Origin: Eleusine coracana subsp. coracana
Lineage: Eukaryota; Streptophyta; Magnoliopsida; Poales; Poaceae
Length of the DNA stretch: 64,000 nt
Assembly (NCBI GenBank): GCA_032690845.1
Contig: CM064417.1
Location: 28,272,536-28,336,535, forward strand
Direction: 5' to 3'
The first letter of the stretch is position 1, and each line of letters opens with the position of its first letter. Of this stretch, positions 1-12,600 are shown piece by piece. The notes beneath the pieces were generated by a model. That model had not been told where the DNA came from. It searched no databases and saw nothing but the letters and a program-made list of their open reading frames with translations. The translations under genes and the position numbers were made by a program.

Positions 1-145
1 TAGTCTAGTCCAGGGTAGCGCTTGGAGTACAGTGGCAGCATCTACAAAAAGCGGTATCAAAGAATCCCACTGCATAATGGTGACTGCTTCAAGATGTACT
101 CAGATTTTGGTATAGAAATCACCTGGCAAACAAAGGTTGTCATTG

Positions 146-606
146 TGTCGATACTATTATCGAGCAGTAGATCATAGGGTAATCCATGATCCTGATTTAT
201 CGATAAAGGCATGGAATGAGATCGAGAGTCGATGGACACACAAGATGCACAGTTTAGACAAGTTCGGGCCTTCCGAAGGATAACAACCCTACGTCCTGTG
301 TTATGTGGTGTATTATATATGATCTGCCCCCTATGAAAGAGCCCCTACCCCTCCTATATATCCGCTGCGGGGGGGGGGGGGGGGGGAGGGAGGGGGGCGC
401 AAGGTTATATGGCAAGTCTCCTAGTCAATTACAACATGATTTCCGACTAGGATTCTATCTCTAACTTTCTATCTCTAATATTGACATGTCGTCTACTCTA
501 AGTAATGATCCGAGTAGTTATCTTAATAGGCTTTATCTTCATTGGACCCTGGCCCACTCGGTAATATATCCGAGTGGTGGAGTATCCTGGGTATATATAT
601 CCCACA
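146..606 (-). repeat. 3' LTR of the non-autonomous element
   Basis: It is 461 bp, starts TGTCG and ends CCCACA on the plus strand. It contains a run of about 18 G near 369-386, where the right LTR has only a short AT-rich stretch. Confidence 0.8.
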
Positions 607-1378
607 GTAGCCCCCGAGAGCTTTGCAAGTTAGCTGTTGATCTTCAATTGATTGACTAATGCTTCGCCATGAATATGATTAAACTTTTTCATATAAGCAA
701 CAAACTTGTAAAGGTCTCCAAGAATCTTCAAAAAGGATTGTGTGTCAAATAATATCCGAATGTGACGAATAAATCCACCTACTAGGTGTAGGTATAGCCC
801 CTGACTCAGAAGGTATTTAGATCATAAAATATCTTATGAGTCAAAGATGATAATGCCATATGTAAATCTGGATCTATCACTTCCTCTGAATGGATCGACA
901 AGGATACTTGGTACTGTAATTCCCAAGATAGGTTCTTGCATTCTTTTCGACTGATTCGACGTGAAGTTTTTGATACGATAGCCCCCAAGATTGGTTCTAC
1001 CATTCTCCCAACAAGTATAATCAATAATGAATCCAAATGATACTTAATTAAATATACCAAGCATAGCAGTCATCGAAATATCCAGATGATACTTGATCCA
1101 ATAGAACAAGTATAAGAGTCATCAAAAATATCCAAGTAACACTTGATCAAATATAACAAGTATAGCAGCTCCCGGACATGATTCCGAGTGAAAAATATCA
1201 ACTCTTGCAGGGGCTCTCCAATATTGAATAAAAACATGACCTTCTTCAAATAATTCCAAGTAATCACTAATGGCCGAGTGATCCAATAATATAGCCGAAT
1301 GATCTAATAACTCGGGATAACAAAACCGAGTGATGTCAATGAAGTAGCTCCGGTTGATATAGCTACTATAATCCATAA

Positions 1379-1558
1379 AAATAATATATTCAATAAATAA
1401 TACATTAATAAAACAAATAATATATTTAATAAATAATACATATATAAAACAAACAATGTACTCAAAAGATAATACATTGATAAAACAAATAATGTATGCA
1501 ATAGGTAATACACTGATAAAACAAATAATGTATTCAATATGTAATACATATATAAAAT
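1379..1558. repeat. Tandem repeat, 36 bp x 5
   Basis: There are five degenerate AT-rich copies of a 36-bp unit inside the retroelement. Because 36 is a multiple of three, open frames across it give repeating 12-residue hydrophobic peptides. These are not evidence of a gene. Confidence 0.85.
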
Positions 1559-4003
1559 AACAAACTTGATCCATTGCCAGAAATGCAATAGATGTTTGAG
1601 TTGTATTGAGTGATTAAGTACTGTATTAACTCGAGCTTAACTCTTACAACCAGTAAATATCATGTACCAATACTATTAAACGACTTCATTAACATTCAAT
1701 ATGAAGCATAGAGACTAAGAACTCTCTCGGTCAAACATGTGAGTCAAGGTAAAAAGCCGCCTCGGTCCTCAACAAACGACATGAACCATAGAGACTAAGA
1801 ACTCACTCGGTCAAACATATGCGAGTTAACGTAATACCAAGAGTCTAATGTATCAAGATTATGTAAAAAGAAATCATCCCTAAGTTTAAGAACCTACGGC
1901 CTTTCACTAGATGAATAAAACTAAAATTATAAAAATACTTAGCTGCTTAATATCCAGTGAGCCAAAGACGAGCCCTCGAGATAACAGCTCAAAAGGTCTG
2001 AGGGATCAAAACTCCATAAATCTCAATATATTTTAAAGATATTCCGAAGATAATCCATAAAATCTATACAAAACTAGGAAAACCAATTAAGCAGAGATGC
2101 ATGCAAATACATATCAGCACCTAAAGTCAATATAAAAATAATAAAACATAAAAGAGTAACTTAGCTCTTAAATAGTCGATGAGTTAAAAATGAGCCCCTG
2201 AGCATGCTACTAGATCATCAAGCCGACAATCATGTTGCCAAATGATTTATCGAGTCGCCGAGTGACTTCAAGTGTCCGAGTGATTTAATGTGTCGTCGAT
2301 TTACTTGAGCCACTGACCGCATAGACGAACATTGCATCGTCAAATTGCCGAGTCATCGGCCTAGTGACGACTTGACTCGCCATCTTTATCATCAGCCTCT
2401 TCACAGCAACAAGCACTAAATGACGAACATCATATAGCCAACGGCCCACATGGTCATCTCGTACATACATGCAAAAAAAACATATCACCTAATGAATATC
2501 CAGCTCAGTCGGGTTGATTAGCATCAAAAGAATAAAATAATATATAGAAAAATTATTAAGATGGAAAGAAACTCCTTGGTGGGAGAATGAACGCTTAGTT
2601 TCCATGAAGCCCAGTATTATGCAACAATGACTTGCTTCGAGAAGGTCACTCGGCAGGTCACTAAGTCGCCGAGTGGTCCGATGCAGCGTTGATAAGCAGC
2701 TTGAGCGGACATTTAGGCGCTGGTTGATATCTTCTATATAAATTCTGTTTTGTGTCTATCGGCTTTCATACTCATCGGCTTCAAGATGATGTTGGAGTCG
2801 ACCAGATTAATCTTCGTTTCTTCATAGAAGTAGGCACACGGCAACCATGCATGTGTCGACTGGATTGATGCACAGGTGACCATCGAGTCGCTGACATGCC
2901 GAGCTGCGCGAATCGTCAAATTATTGATTGAAGGCAGAACGAACAGGCGGTCCTGCCTCATCGGCTCATGAAAATTGCTCGGTCCGACACAGGACTCCTT
3001 GCCATTCATGTCCAAGCAAGAAAAAAGCATAAAATGCGATGAAATTCAATTAATCAAACTGATTATAGTATAATATTTGAAATAAAATACTAGATATGGA
3101 TGATTAAAGATCGAAGCAAACTCCCTCGGTTCTCGATCAATTTGGTGAATTCTGGAACAACATAATGGTTGATGAGGTTGATGGTTGATCATGTGCAGTA
3201 GCACACGGTGGAACTAGCCAAGATTCTCCTAGCTGTTTACGAAAGTTAGCTGGTTGATTCACGCCAAGTCGCCGAGTGGCCAAAAGTTTGCCGATCAGCC
3301 TTGTCGTCTAATCGCCGTGCCGCCGAGTGATTTGCGACTGAACAGATCCAACTCAACTCACATGCAAAAAAATTTTGCATGAAGCAATAAGTACTCAGAC
3401 TAATCGAAATTTGATTAGCATATTATAAGCAATAAAATAATGCGGAAAGTGAAAAGAAGGAAAGAAATTTCCCGATGCGGACAAGCAGTTCTTTTGGTTC
3501 AGCGACAGGTAAGAAAACTTCGTCGAGTCGACGACATGCATAAAAGCCGATGCCGCCTTGCATGGCTATGAACCCGTTGATCCCGATCCAACCAGCAGGC
3601 ATGCTGCCTTGCTCCATGCACCTTCCCTCTTAGGCACGTGAACACCTCAATTTGGACTTGGCTTCCAAATACAGCCGTACGTGTCCAACCAGAACTCGAG
3701 GAGAATTTCGTCGCTTCATCCAGACGATCGACTCGCCGACTTCTTATCTTGCTTCGACGATTGAGTCGCGGACAACAAACAGCAATCCCGTCTGCTCAAT
3801 TTGGCGAGACGCAAATACGGCTCAATTTGGCGAGACGTAAATACGTAACGCGCCCTCACCATCACGCGTATATGCATGCCGTCTTGTCGGACGAAATTGC
3901 TGTCTCCGCTCCATCGCTGCCGAGAAGATCCATCTTTTTCTAAAAGCTTGGCCATCAAACTCGACAAGCCGATCACCACGTTGTCCCTATCTGACACGTT
4001 AAT

Positions 4004-4591
4004 TATCGATATTATTATCGAACAGTAGATCATAAGATAATCTATGATCCTGATTTATCAGTAAAGTTATGCACAAGATCAAGAGTCGATTGACACACAA
4101 AACGCATGATATGATCCTGATTTATCAGTAAAGTTATGCACGAGATCAAGAGTCGATTGACACATAAAACGCATGATTTAGACAGGTTCAAACCTCCCGA
4201 AAGATAACAACCCTACGTTATGCGTTGTATGATATATTATATATGATCTACCCCTTATAAAAGAGTCTCTATCCCTTCTACCCCCTATAAAAGAGTCTCT
4301 ATCCCTTCTACCCCCTATAAAAGAGTCTCTATCCCTTCTACCCCTTATAAAAGAGTCTCTATCCCTCCTTATATATCCGGAAGGTAAAGTTACATGGTAA
4401 GTCTCCTAGTCGGTTACAACATGATTTTCGACTAGAATTTTATCTCTAACTTTCTATCTATAGTATTGACTTGTCGTCTACTTCAATTAATAATCCGAGT
4501 AGTTATTTTCATGGGTTTTATCTTTATTAAATCCCGACCCACTCGACAATATATCCGAGTGATAAAGTATCCCGGGTATATATATCTCACA
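4004..4591 (-). repeat. 5' LTR of the non-autonomous element, expanded by internal tandem repeats
   Basis: It aligns with the left LTR over its whole length but is about 127 bp longer. The extra length comes from a 67-bp duplication (4043-4109 and 4110-4176) and a fourfold 30-bp repeat (4251-4370). The left terminal TG appears changed to TA. A minus-strand TATA-like TATATAAGG lies beside the 30-bp array. Confidence 0.75.
4251..4370. repeat. Tandem repeat, 30 bp x 4, in the 5' LTR
   Basis: There are four nearly identical units of the form ccccytataaaagagtctc and so on. The left LTR has a single equivalent unit, so the array arose after insertion or during reverse transcription. Confidence 0.9.
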
Positions 4592-4596
4592 CATTG

Positions 4597-5905
4597 AAGC
4601 TGGGATGACAACATTTCCTACTTCAATTTGGTAATAGTTCAAATTCTTATCTACAAAGTGACGACTGTCCGATGTACTTACGGAATAGTTTAGGGTGACG
4701 AATTGCAATATTAAGTTGATTTTCCTTTAGGACGTTCGAAGGCCAACAATAAAGTAGGGCGAGAATGGTGTTTAGCTAACATTTGTTGGCGACGACAAAT
4801 ATATATATACTAATCTCGCCTGGACTTCGCAGGCATACGGCGCTCCGGTGCCTCTCGTCCAATCCCGTATCGCCACGTCACCTTCGGACTTCGCCGAGCC
4901 AATGGATCGTACTGGAGTCTCTATCCGACGGGCGAAGGCTGCTTGATCGCGCTCCATGACCAGGAGCAGCAGAGCGCGAATCGCATCACGCTGCCACCGC
5001 CCGACCGCCGCCTGGCAGAGAGGCATGACGCTATCGACTGAGGGACAGTCCACTAATCGCAAAGGAGGGAGGAGACAAGAAAAGAAGCAAGCGGTAAAAT
5101 CATGGAGTAGAAAAATGTATCCATAAGAAAGGGTGTGACCTATCGCCTCCAGCGAGCTCCGACGACATTGCCGCTGCCGACTCCAACACGCCGTTGGTGG
5201 CTACCTGTCTCCTCGCGTCCAGAGTCGCCGTGTGGCCGGAGACGAGCCGTGTCGTCCTGTCCTCGTGTGGTTCGGGATGAGGCATATCCTCCGACAGGGT
5301 TTGACGTCGGCCTTGTCGACAGATCCGGGGCTGTTTGGTCGCCGGCCATGCAATCCATGGCTTAGCCTCCACTGCTTCTCGGCTGCTCGTGTACGACAGG
5401 TCGGGCACCACCGGGGATCCACTCGAGTACTCGACGATGCGGCGTGCGGCTCCGACCGCTCGAGCGCTGCGGTGAGAGGGCCGCCAAGGACGCCGTTCAG
5501 GTCACTGTCGGCGTCGTGGATGAGGGAGGAGGCAAGGTGCCTTGTGGCGTCGCGTGACGGAAAGAGCGGCGCTGGCGGCCGATAGGAGGCGCTGCGCAGC
5601 AGTGGGGTGGCAACCGTGCGACCGAGCGTCTTCGGCGTCATGGAGGAGGGAGAAGGCAACGCGCGCTGCGGCATCATGTGGCGGACAGAGCGACGGCGGC
5701 GACCGACAAGAGGCGCTGCGCAGCAATGGGCTGCCGAGCGTGCAAGCGAGCATGTTCCTGCGGCGAAGAAGACGAAGGAGGATGGCTTCCACAGGATAAG
5801 ATCGATGGAAGTGGTGGAGCTGATTCCACGTGATTTATCCCCGTTTTGCAAAACGCCCCTTCCATTATTGTTTTCAAAACACCCCTTCTACTTATTCTAA
5901 ATTAT
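4597..5905. other. Intergenic, with a GC-rich block and a 124-bp duplication; no gene recognised
   Basis: 4770-5880 is distinctly GC-rich compared with its surroundings and has long open frames on both strands, as GC-rich DNA often does. A diverged direct duplication is visible: 5510-5633 against 5634-5752. I recognise no protein family and no complete terminal inverted repeat. It may be a decayed gene exon or captured sequence. Confidence 0.4.
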
Positions 5906-6642
5906 ATATACCCTTTGATACTAAACCTAATAACTGATTATATTGCATAGAGATCCGCTAGATTTTTTATATCCATGTTCCTCTAAATTGAAAACTTCAT
6001 TAGCTCATACATATTTACACAAACTTCTTCCAAATATACAACATGACACTGACAAAAAAAAAACGGGAAAAAAGACTTCTTTGTACGTTCTAGGACCTAT
6101 AGGTGAGCTCATGGAGTGATTCGATGAATTAGAGCTAATGTAACTAGGCTTCACGTGGCGCAACACAGCAATAAGTGGAGCATCGAAATTGCCGTATGAC
6201 CTGACCTGCCCCCGTGACGAGCATACACACCTAGAGAGACAAGAATTGGTTCTCTCATGGATGAAACGAAGCCAGAACATTTTTTTCATTTTTTTCCCTA
6301 TTAACCTCTTTCGTGAATAGTGCAATAACAAGAATTATTCCTCTAATCAGTTTCATTATAGATAAAACCAAATCAGTGAATAGACAGGCACTTGTTCTGC
6401 CTAATCCATGGTTGCGGGTCATGTTTGTGCAGGCTAAAATAAGTGCCTCTTGTGTGTACAGAATAATAGACAGTTATCATACTCCACTTATTTTCCATCA
6501 TGGATTTTTTTTAAACAAACTAATATACACAAAACTTCTCCAACTGTATAAAACTATCGACCACCTACATTACATGAAAAAAAATTTGACTCGCTCAATT
6601 TCTTCCGCGCACATGTAATCGATGAAACAAACAATACTACAC
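5906..6642. other. AT-rich intergenic DNA
   Basis: No coding pattern, RNA gene or bounded element was recognised. Confidence 0.5.
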
Positions 6643-6673
6643 GGGCGCGGCATCAGCGCGCGGCCCTACCTAG
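6643..6673 (+). mobile_element. Candidate Helitron 3' terminus
   Basis: A GC-rich hairpin (GGGCGCG pairing with CGCG-GCCC, one bulged base) is followed 4 bases later by CTAG and a host T. This is the Helitron 3' layout (hairpin, short gap, CTRR, then T). No matching 5' TCTCTAC end was found upstream, so the element's extent is unknown. Confidence 0.35.
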
Positions 6674-7984
6674 TATCTATATCTATATCTATATACTAAT
6701 CGGATGTGGCCTCCGCCCCCCTACGATGAATCCGACGCTCTCTCCACCAATCAGAGCGGTTTCTTCATTTTTTATTCAGTAGAATGTTGTCACGTACCAA
6801 TGGGCGGAGCCACGCGCGTTCATAAGCCTGCTTGTCCGCTTGTGAATGGTTGTTTGATCGATGGTCATGGTCTACCTCTTTTTCTATTGCTCGGCCTGCT
6901 AGCAGTCTGTCTGTGTGCATTGACGACAGACAGAGTCGCCCATCTCAAGCTGCCATCTTGTGGTGGTCTAGGTCTCTTTTATGTTGGACATGGCCTTCTA
7001 TCTGACTTCGTAGGATGTTTGATCGCCAATAGACACAATAAACTAGCCTACAACGCCTCCCTCAAAATCTGAAGGGTATGTGATTAGAATACCCAAGCAA
7101 CAAGGAACAACATCATGTTTTATTGAAAGAGAAAATGATAAAAAGGAGATGATGAAAAAGAAAAGAAGTGTAAATGATATGAAATTCCAAATACAAAAAT
7201 GCATTGATATCCAATTGTACCTCCAATTTGCTTGATACTTCTAGATTAAAAAATTATCCTACCTCTTAATCTAGCATAGATGGAAGGCCAGGAGTGGATG
7301 ACATGCGACCAAACCAGCGGAGAGAAGGAGGAGGACGCGATAGCAAGGGCGGGGTGGTGGCGGCATCTTGTGGAGAGGCAAACCCCGTGACCGGTTCGCC
7401 GGTGATGGGGAACAACCCATCATGCACCACCTTGACTCACGCTCTGATTACCTTGCATGTACTCCAGTTTCTATTAGAATTTGAGCTTTCTTTGTTTAAT
7501 TTTTGCTTCTGGAGAAGGCTAGCTGGATCTTTCTTCGATGGTCATGGTCTGCCTCTTTCTAAGTTTGAGCTCTGCTTGCATCTGGAGAAGGCTAGCTGCA
7601 TCTCACCTTTTTTCGTTTATTCGTGCTGCTTGAGAGCGAGAGAGAGAGAGATGGGGAATGCAGGGATGAGAACGATGTGATTTCATCTATGGAAGCTGGG
7701 TCATAGGAGTGGCATGTGGCACAGAGACGTGCACGTGGAGCGGTGACACTGCCGCGTGGCTGGCTGACTAGCATATGCGTGCTCCTGTAGGTGACCGAGG
7801 AAATAGAGGAGAGGTGAAACGAATGGACCATCTCCCTCGAGGTATGCACGTTTTGTTTTTCTTTTTCTTAAAAACTATATTAGCCGGTTAAACCATTTCA
7901 GCTTAAACATTATGACAACCTATAAAATAGATTAGTCCAACAGCCCAGCGAAAAACAACTCCGATCCCTACACTGAACAGGCGT
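6674..7984. other. Intergenic DNA, no recognised gene
   Basis: A short (ATCTAT)n tract lies at 6675-6695. The phrase gatggtcatggtct recurs near 6860 and 7540, which suggests an old partial duplication. Open frames here are short and match no family I know. Confidence 0.45.
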
Positions 7985-8198
7985 GCCGTACTACCTCGTG
8001 TCTCTAATCGCGTTGTGGTACTGTCACAAATGGTCATTTCCAACTGGCCTAGGCTTGAAGTCCTCATCTTCGAGGTAAGCCAAGCAAGTTGCCGCGCCGT
8101 ACTACCTCGTGTTTCTAATCGCGTTGTGGTACTATCACAAATGGTCATTTCCAACTAGCCTAGGCTTGAAGTCCTCATCTTCGAGGTAAGCCAAGCAA
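7985..8198. repeat. Tandem duplication, 111 bp x 2
   Basis: Units at 7985-8095 and 8096-8198 differ at only a few bases. They end with ggtaagccaagcaa. They lie 1.4-1.6 kb upstream of the GH27 start codon. Confidence 0.9.
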
Positions 8199-9525
8199 AC
8201 CAAAATTACCTTAGAACTATTTTGCAGCCAACCAAAAGCAAACATCCCACGAGCACATGTTCACAACCGTACCTGGCTCACCTGAAAATAGCGAACAAAA
8301 GATGGCAGGGTACAGCAACCAAGTCATTTACCTAACAATCATGTTGGGTGCAGCAAGCCATTCTCGTGCGGCAACCGGCAACCACAGATGAAGCGTTGTC
8401 GAGTCCTCGACACATTTGAGGAACAATCCAATTTCATTTCGTTCTATTTTTGTCAAATAGTAAAGGATACACCACAGCAACAGTGCATATACGCGCAAGA
8501 AATAAGCCAAGTCAGTAGCTTTTCTTTTCAATATTTCCATATGAAGATTACGACAAGAATAAGTACCCTCTTTCCGTCACAACTATAGTGTATAGGGAAG
8601 AGGGGGGTATATTTAATGATTATTTATGAAAAAAAAGATTTTGTAGTTACACGAAAGGTAGATATTTTATTAGACCAGCATCTCTCTTCATAGTTGTTTT
8701 TTAATTAAAAAAGAACAGTGACGGAGCTTGAGAACAAATGCGGCCAACAGCCAAGTCTGAGCCACAATAGCAGCCGGATTGAAAGAAATGTGTTGAATTT
8801 ACACGGTGTTACTGTTCACTAAAGAAGGATTTTGTCAACCCAGGAAGGACCGGGGCCATGTTGACCCGAACTAAGCTTGTTCCTCGTTTTGAACTCACTG
8901 TGCACACGACATCATATTAGAGCAATATAGCAGAAATGTTCCATGACTTGAAAATAATATGGTTTAAGAAATTGGTTCAACATTTTGGATTAACAATTCT
9001 GTTGAATACTGATTACATTCAAAAATGTTGAATTTTTTTATATAAAAAAAGTTATCATCAATTCTAGTTAACATGACAGCTCGAGATTCATAAAACAGAC
9101 TTATAGCGTTAAAAGTTCAAAAACTGATTTTTTTTTTTCCTCCACTTCCCACCCTGTTCCAATAGTTGAATTGACACGAGGCTGTGGCTAGTTTCTCCCT
9201 GTTTCTACCCATACGAATCGCACACATTGATCTCATCATCTGCCTTTACACGAATCTCAGACTGCCTTCATCTCCCATAGTCAGCTCTACGTACGGAGTT
9301 CCATAGATAATCTGCTGGAGCTGTGCCCTGCATTATCTAGGGGAAGGTCATCTATTGATCTACCTACCACCCAACACCATCAACGCGGCGGAGGCATTCT
9401 TGCGTGGCAGCCGTACACAACAGTGCGGGATGGTCGAGTCCTCGACAACGACACACCGCTCAACAGACAACAGCACAACAACAACATTCCCGCATCCCAA
9501 CAACGCCACTGCGACACTCCATCAC

Positions 9526-9529
<4 letters not shown>
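8199..9529. other. Upstream region of the GH27 gene
   Basis: Mostly AT-rich DNA. 9160-9530 becomes more GC-balanced and is probably promoter plus the start of the 5' leader. No TATA box could be assigned with confidence. Confidence 0.4.

Positions 9530-9567
<38 letters not shown>
9530..9567. repeat. CT microsatellite in the probable 5' UTR
   Basis: An uninterrupted (TC)n run of about 37 bases, 43 bases before the GH27 start codon. Pyrimidine tracts at this position are common in plant 5' leaders. Confidence 0.9.
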
Positions 9568-9569
<2 letters not shown>

Positions 9570-9609
9570 TCCGGCTAGTGCTCCGCCGTGGCGAATTGGC
9601 GATTGTGGG

Positions 9610-12600
9610 ATGGGTGCTTACTCCCCAACTCCGCCTTCGCCATGGCGACATCACCTACTCTGCTCTGCCCTCCTCCTCATCTTCATCTGGTTAGTACTTA
9701 ACTACTCATTACTCAGTGCGCATTCCATGCCAATTCTGCTGCTTTCTTCCCGGAAAATGTGTCTTCGTTTAGGTTCCAGCGATTTCATAGGTATTGTAGT
9801 TAAGTGGTCCGCGTATGTTTCAGTCATTTCGTTCATTTGCTTGATTAGACTAATTATGTACATATTAGGCCTTGGAATACGCATGAGAAAGGACTTGGAA
9901 TATGAGTTCATTTAACAGGAAATCGATTATTCCTGAAATCTTGGGAGAAAACGCACAGGAACTGGGCTGATGGAATTCAATTCCACACTTATACTCAAGG
10001 GGGAAGGGGCTGGGGTAGTGCTTGTGCACTCACACAATTCCGTAAGCGTAAAAACGACCCATCCTATGTAGTCCTAGGTATCCAACAATTTTGTGCGTGT
10101 GCTACTGCTAATCTATGAGGGGGCGTATCTACTATCAAAATTAACCTTTTACTCTGCAATATTCGGTGCACATCAGTCCATATTTGTGTCCTGATTTTCT
10201 TAACCAACCTAATTGGTCGAGTATAGTTTCTTTGTACTTTTATGCTTTTTCGTTGCTTTCAACTCTTCTGTTTGATGAACTTAACCTCAATAAGGCACTG
10301 AGGAGTATGGCACGGGCACAATATTATTTGCAAACATATAAAAGAAATTCTATTTCTATCTGTGTAATCGCAAGTGAAGAAATTGTTTTGAAGCCATTGA
10401 TACTTTGATCTATTGTGACCAAGGATTAGTCATAGCTAAGTAAAAAATCATCCATATTTTTATAATTATACGTTTCAGGAGAACTGCTGAGGCAAATGAA
10501 GAACTTGCTGCATTACCTCCAAGAGGGTGGAACTCATATGATTCCTTTTCATGGATAGTTGATGAAAATGCTTACATGCAAAATGCACAGATCATGGCAC
10601 AAAAATTGCTGCCACATGGATATCAGGTTACTTATGTGGATGCTTTAATTTGGTTACTCTAAAAGAATAAAATAATGTTATTCTAACCTATTTATCTCAT
10701 ATTGTGGGCAGTACGCAGTTATCGATTTCCTCTGGTACCGGAAGTATGTTGATGGGGTATACACAAACTCTTATGGATATGATAACATTGATGAATGGGG
10801 TCGACCATTTCCTGACCTTCAAAGATTTCCCTCATCTAAAGTTGATAGAGGATTCAGTCAAATTGCGAGTAAGGTTCACCAGATGGACTTGAAATTTGGC
10901 ATCCATTTGATGAAGGGAATAAGTAGACAGGCAGTTGATGCAAACACGCCCATCTTGGACATCAAGACGGTATACTGTTCTTCCTTTTGATATGCTTCGT
11001 AGATGACAACTGTAATTATTAACCTCACAAAAAACAGTTGTTTTAAATAACTATAAAAGAATAGTGAGTTTACAAACTTTCGTATGTTTCTCTTCCTTTC
11101 CTCAGGGCGCCAAACATTTGTTATTAATACCTGATAAAATGAAGTTAAAGATGCACAAAAAATGATAATCCGTGTTAATATTAAGGGTGTGTTTGTCACA
11201 GTTTCTTGTTTCAATTTCTAGCTAGAAACCATCAAAACTGTACCAAACGTCAGTTACTTCTGCAATTTTAGAACGTAGTTATGGAAAGATTCCTGTCTGG
11301 GTTTCAGTATCATATTGTACTCTCACATTAAGACATTGTATCTGTATAGTAAATTACATATCTGCCCTTAGTATTCATTACAACCCAAAAGTCAAAAAAA
11401 CATTTTTTGTACTTCCATTTATCTGAAGAACATTGCCATCCTATAAAATTTGAACATTGAAAACAGGAAATTGCTGTTTGCAAACCCATACGATAAAGGA
11501 GTCAATTAGATCTCCCTTTCTGAACTGGGTTGAAAGCTCCTTGTAACTTCTTTGTTTTTCTTGGTTCCTTTGTACAGTGTAAGTTATGTTTCTTTTCTGG
11601 TTAATAAATTCACAGAGGGGCTTCCCTTACTGTACTCCTGTAAAAAAAAAACAGGAAATTGCACTAGAACAGAAACTGAAGTACAGAGAGAAGATATTAC
11701 TGAACTTGAGACCAATATCTTTAACTATCTTGTGATTCATTTCAGGGAAAACCCTACATGGAGGATGGGAAACAATGGACAGCTCGTGACATAGGTCTTA
11801 CTCACAGAACTTGTGCCTGGATGCAATGTGGATTTATGAGTGTTAATACAGATATTGGAGCTGGGAAAGCGTTCTTAAGATCTCTGTACCGGCAATATGC
11901 TGATTGGGGTGTTGATTTTGGTATGTCGATTTTATTGGTTGATTTTAGGTGTACGGTCTTATGGAAATCATAGTCCATAGAAATCTCTTAAATTTTTGTC
12001 AACAACTTCTATTGCTGCCAAAACACAAATTGAAATTCTAGTTCTGTATCGCCATTCTATTCTGTTTGCAGTGAAGGTTGATTGTATCTTCGGCACAGAT
12101 TATAGTCCGAAAGAAATCATCACTATTTCAGAGGTAATTAACTGCAAACCTTGAAGTAGGTACACATGTCACAGTAAAATCAGTGAAGATCCAAAATCAG
12201 ATAATTTTTATGTTGCAGCTACTGCAAGAGCTTGATCGCCCAATCATCCTGTCCGTATCACCAGGAACAGAAGTTACTCCAGCCTTAGCTGAGAATATTA
12301 GTGAACATGTTAACATGTATCGAATAACAGGAGATGATTGGGACAAATGGAAAGATGTTAGTTCCCATTTTGATGTTTCAAGGTAGTTTGAACTGATAAT
12401 ATATTTTTTTTCAGATTGAACTGTACTCTTACTGTGTTCAGTTATAAACTTCTTATTTCGTTCCATACTTTTATATGGATATTGTCAAGTAAGAAATAAC
12501 TTATTCCTATTTTCCCTTCTTATTATACAAAGTTCCTTTGCTGCTGCAAAGAAGATTGGGGCCATTGGATTGCAAGGAAGATCTTGGCCTGACTTAGACA

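Larger units (their letters stand above)
146..4591 (-). mobile_element. Non-autonomous LTR retrotransposon, Gypsy-like termini
   Basis: Two related direct repeats (146-606 and 4004-4591) bound a 3.4-kb interior. The 5-bp target duplication cattg sits at 141-145 and 4592-4596. The polypurine tract CTCTCGGGGGCTAC on the minus strand abuts the left LTR at 607-620, so the element reads leftwards and the right LTR is the 5' one. A termini pattern with CTCGGGGGCTAC before TGTGGG is common in grass Gypsy elements. The interior encodes no recognisable gag or pol domain and is rich in the word ccgagtg, so the element would depend on enzymes from a relative. The LTRs differ at many sites, mostly C/T and G/A transitions, which suggests an old methylated copy. 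Confidence 0.85.

Noticed and set aside
362..400. G run as a regulatory G-quadruplex
   Set aside because: A long mononucleotide tract inside a decayed LTR; likely slippage, and no gene is nearby.
5201..5851. 216-aa minus-strand open frame as a gene
   Set aside because: Its apparent internal repeats come from the 124-bp DNA duplication; no start context, splice pattern or family match.
9404..9694. 96-aa frame starting upstream of the GH27 gene
   Set aside because: It reads through the CT microsatellite as a Leu-Ser run and does not join exon 2 in phase; the ATG at 9610 does.
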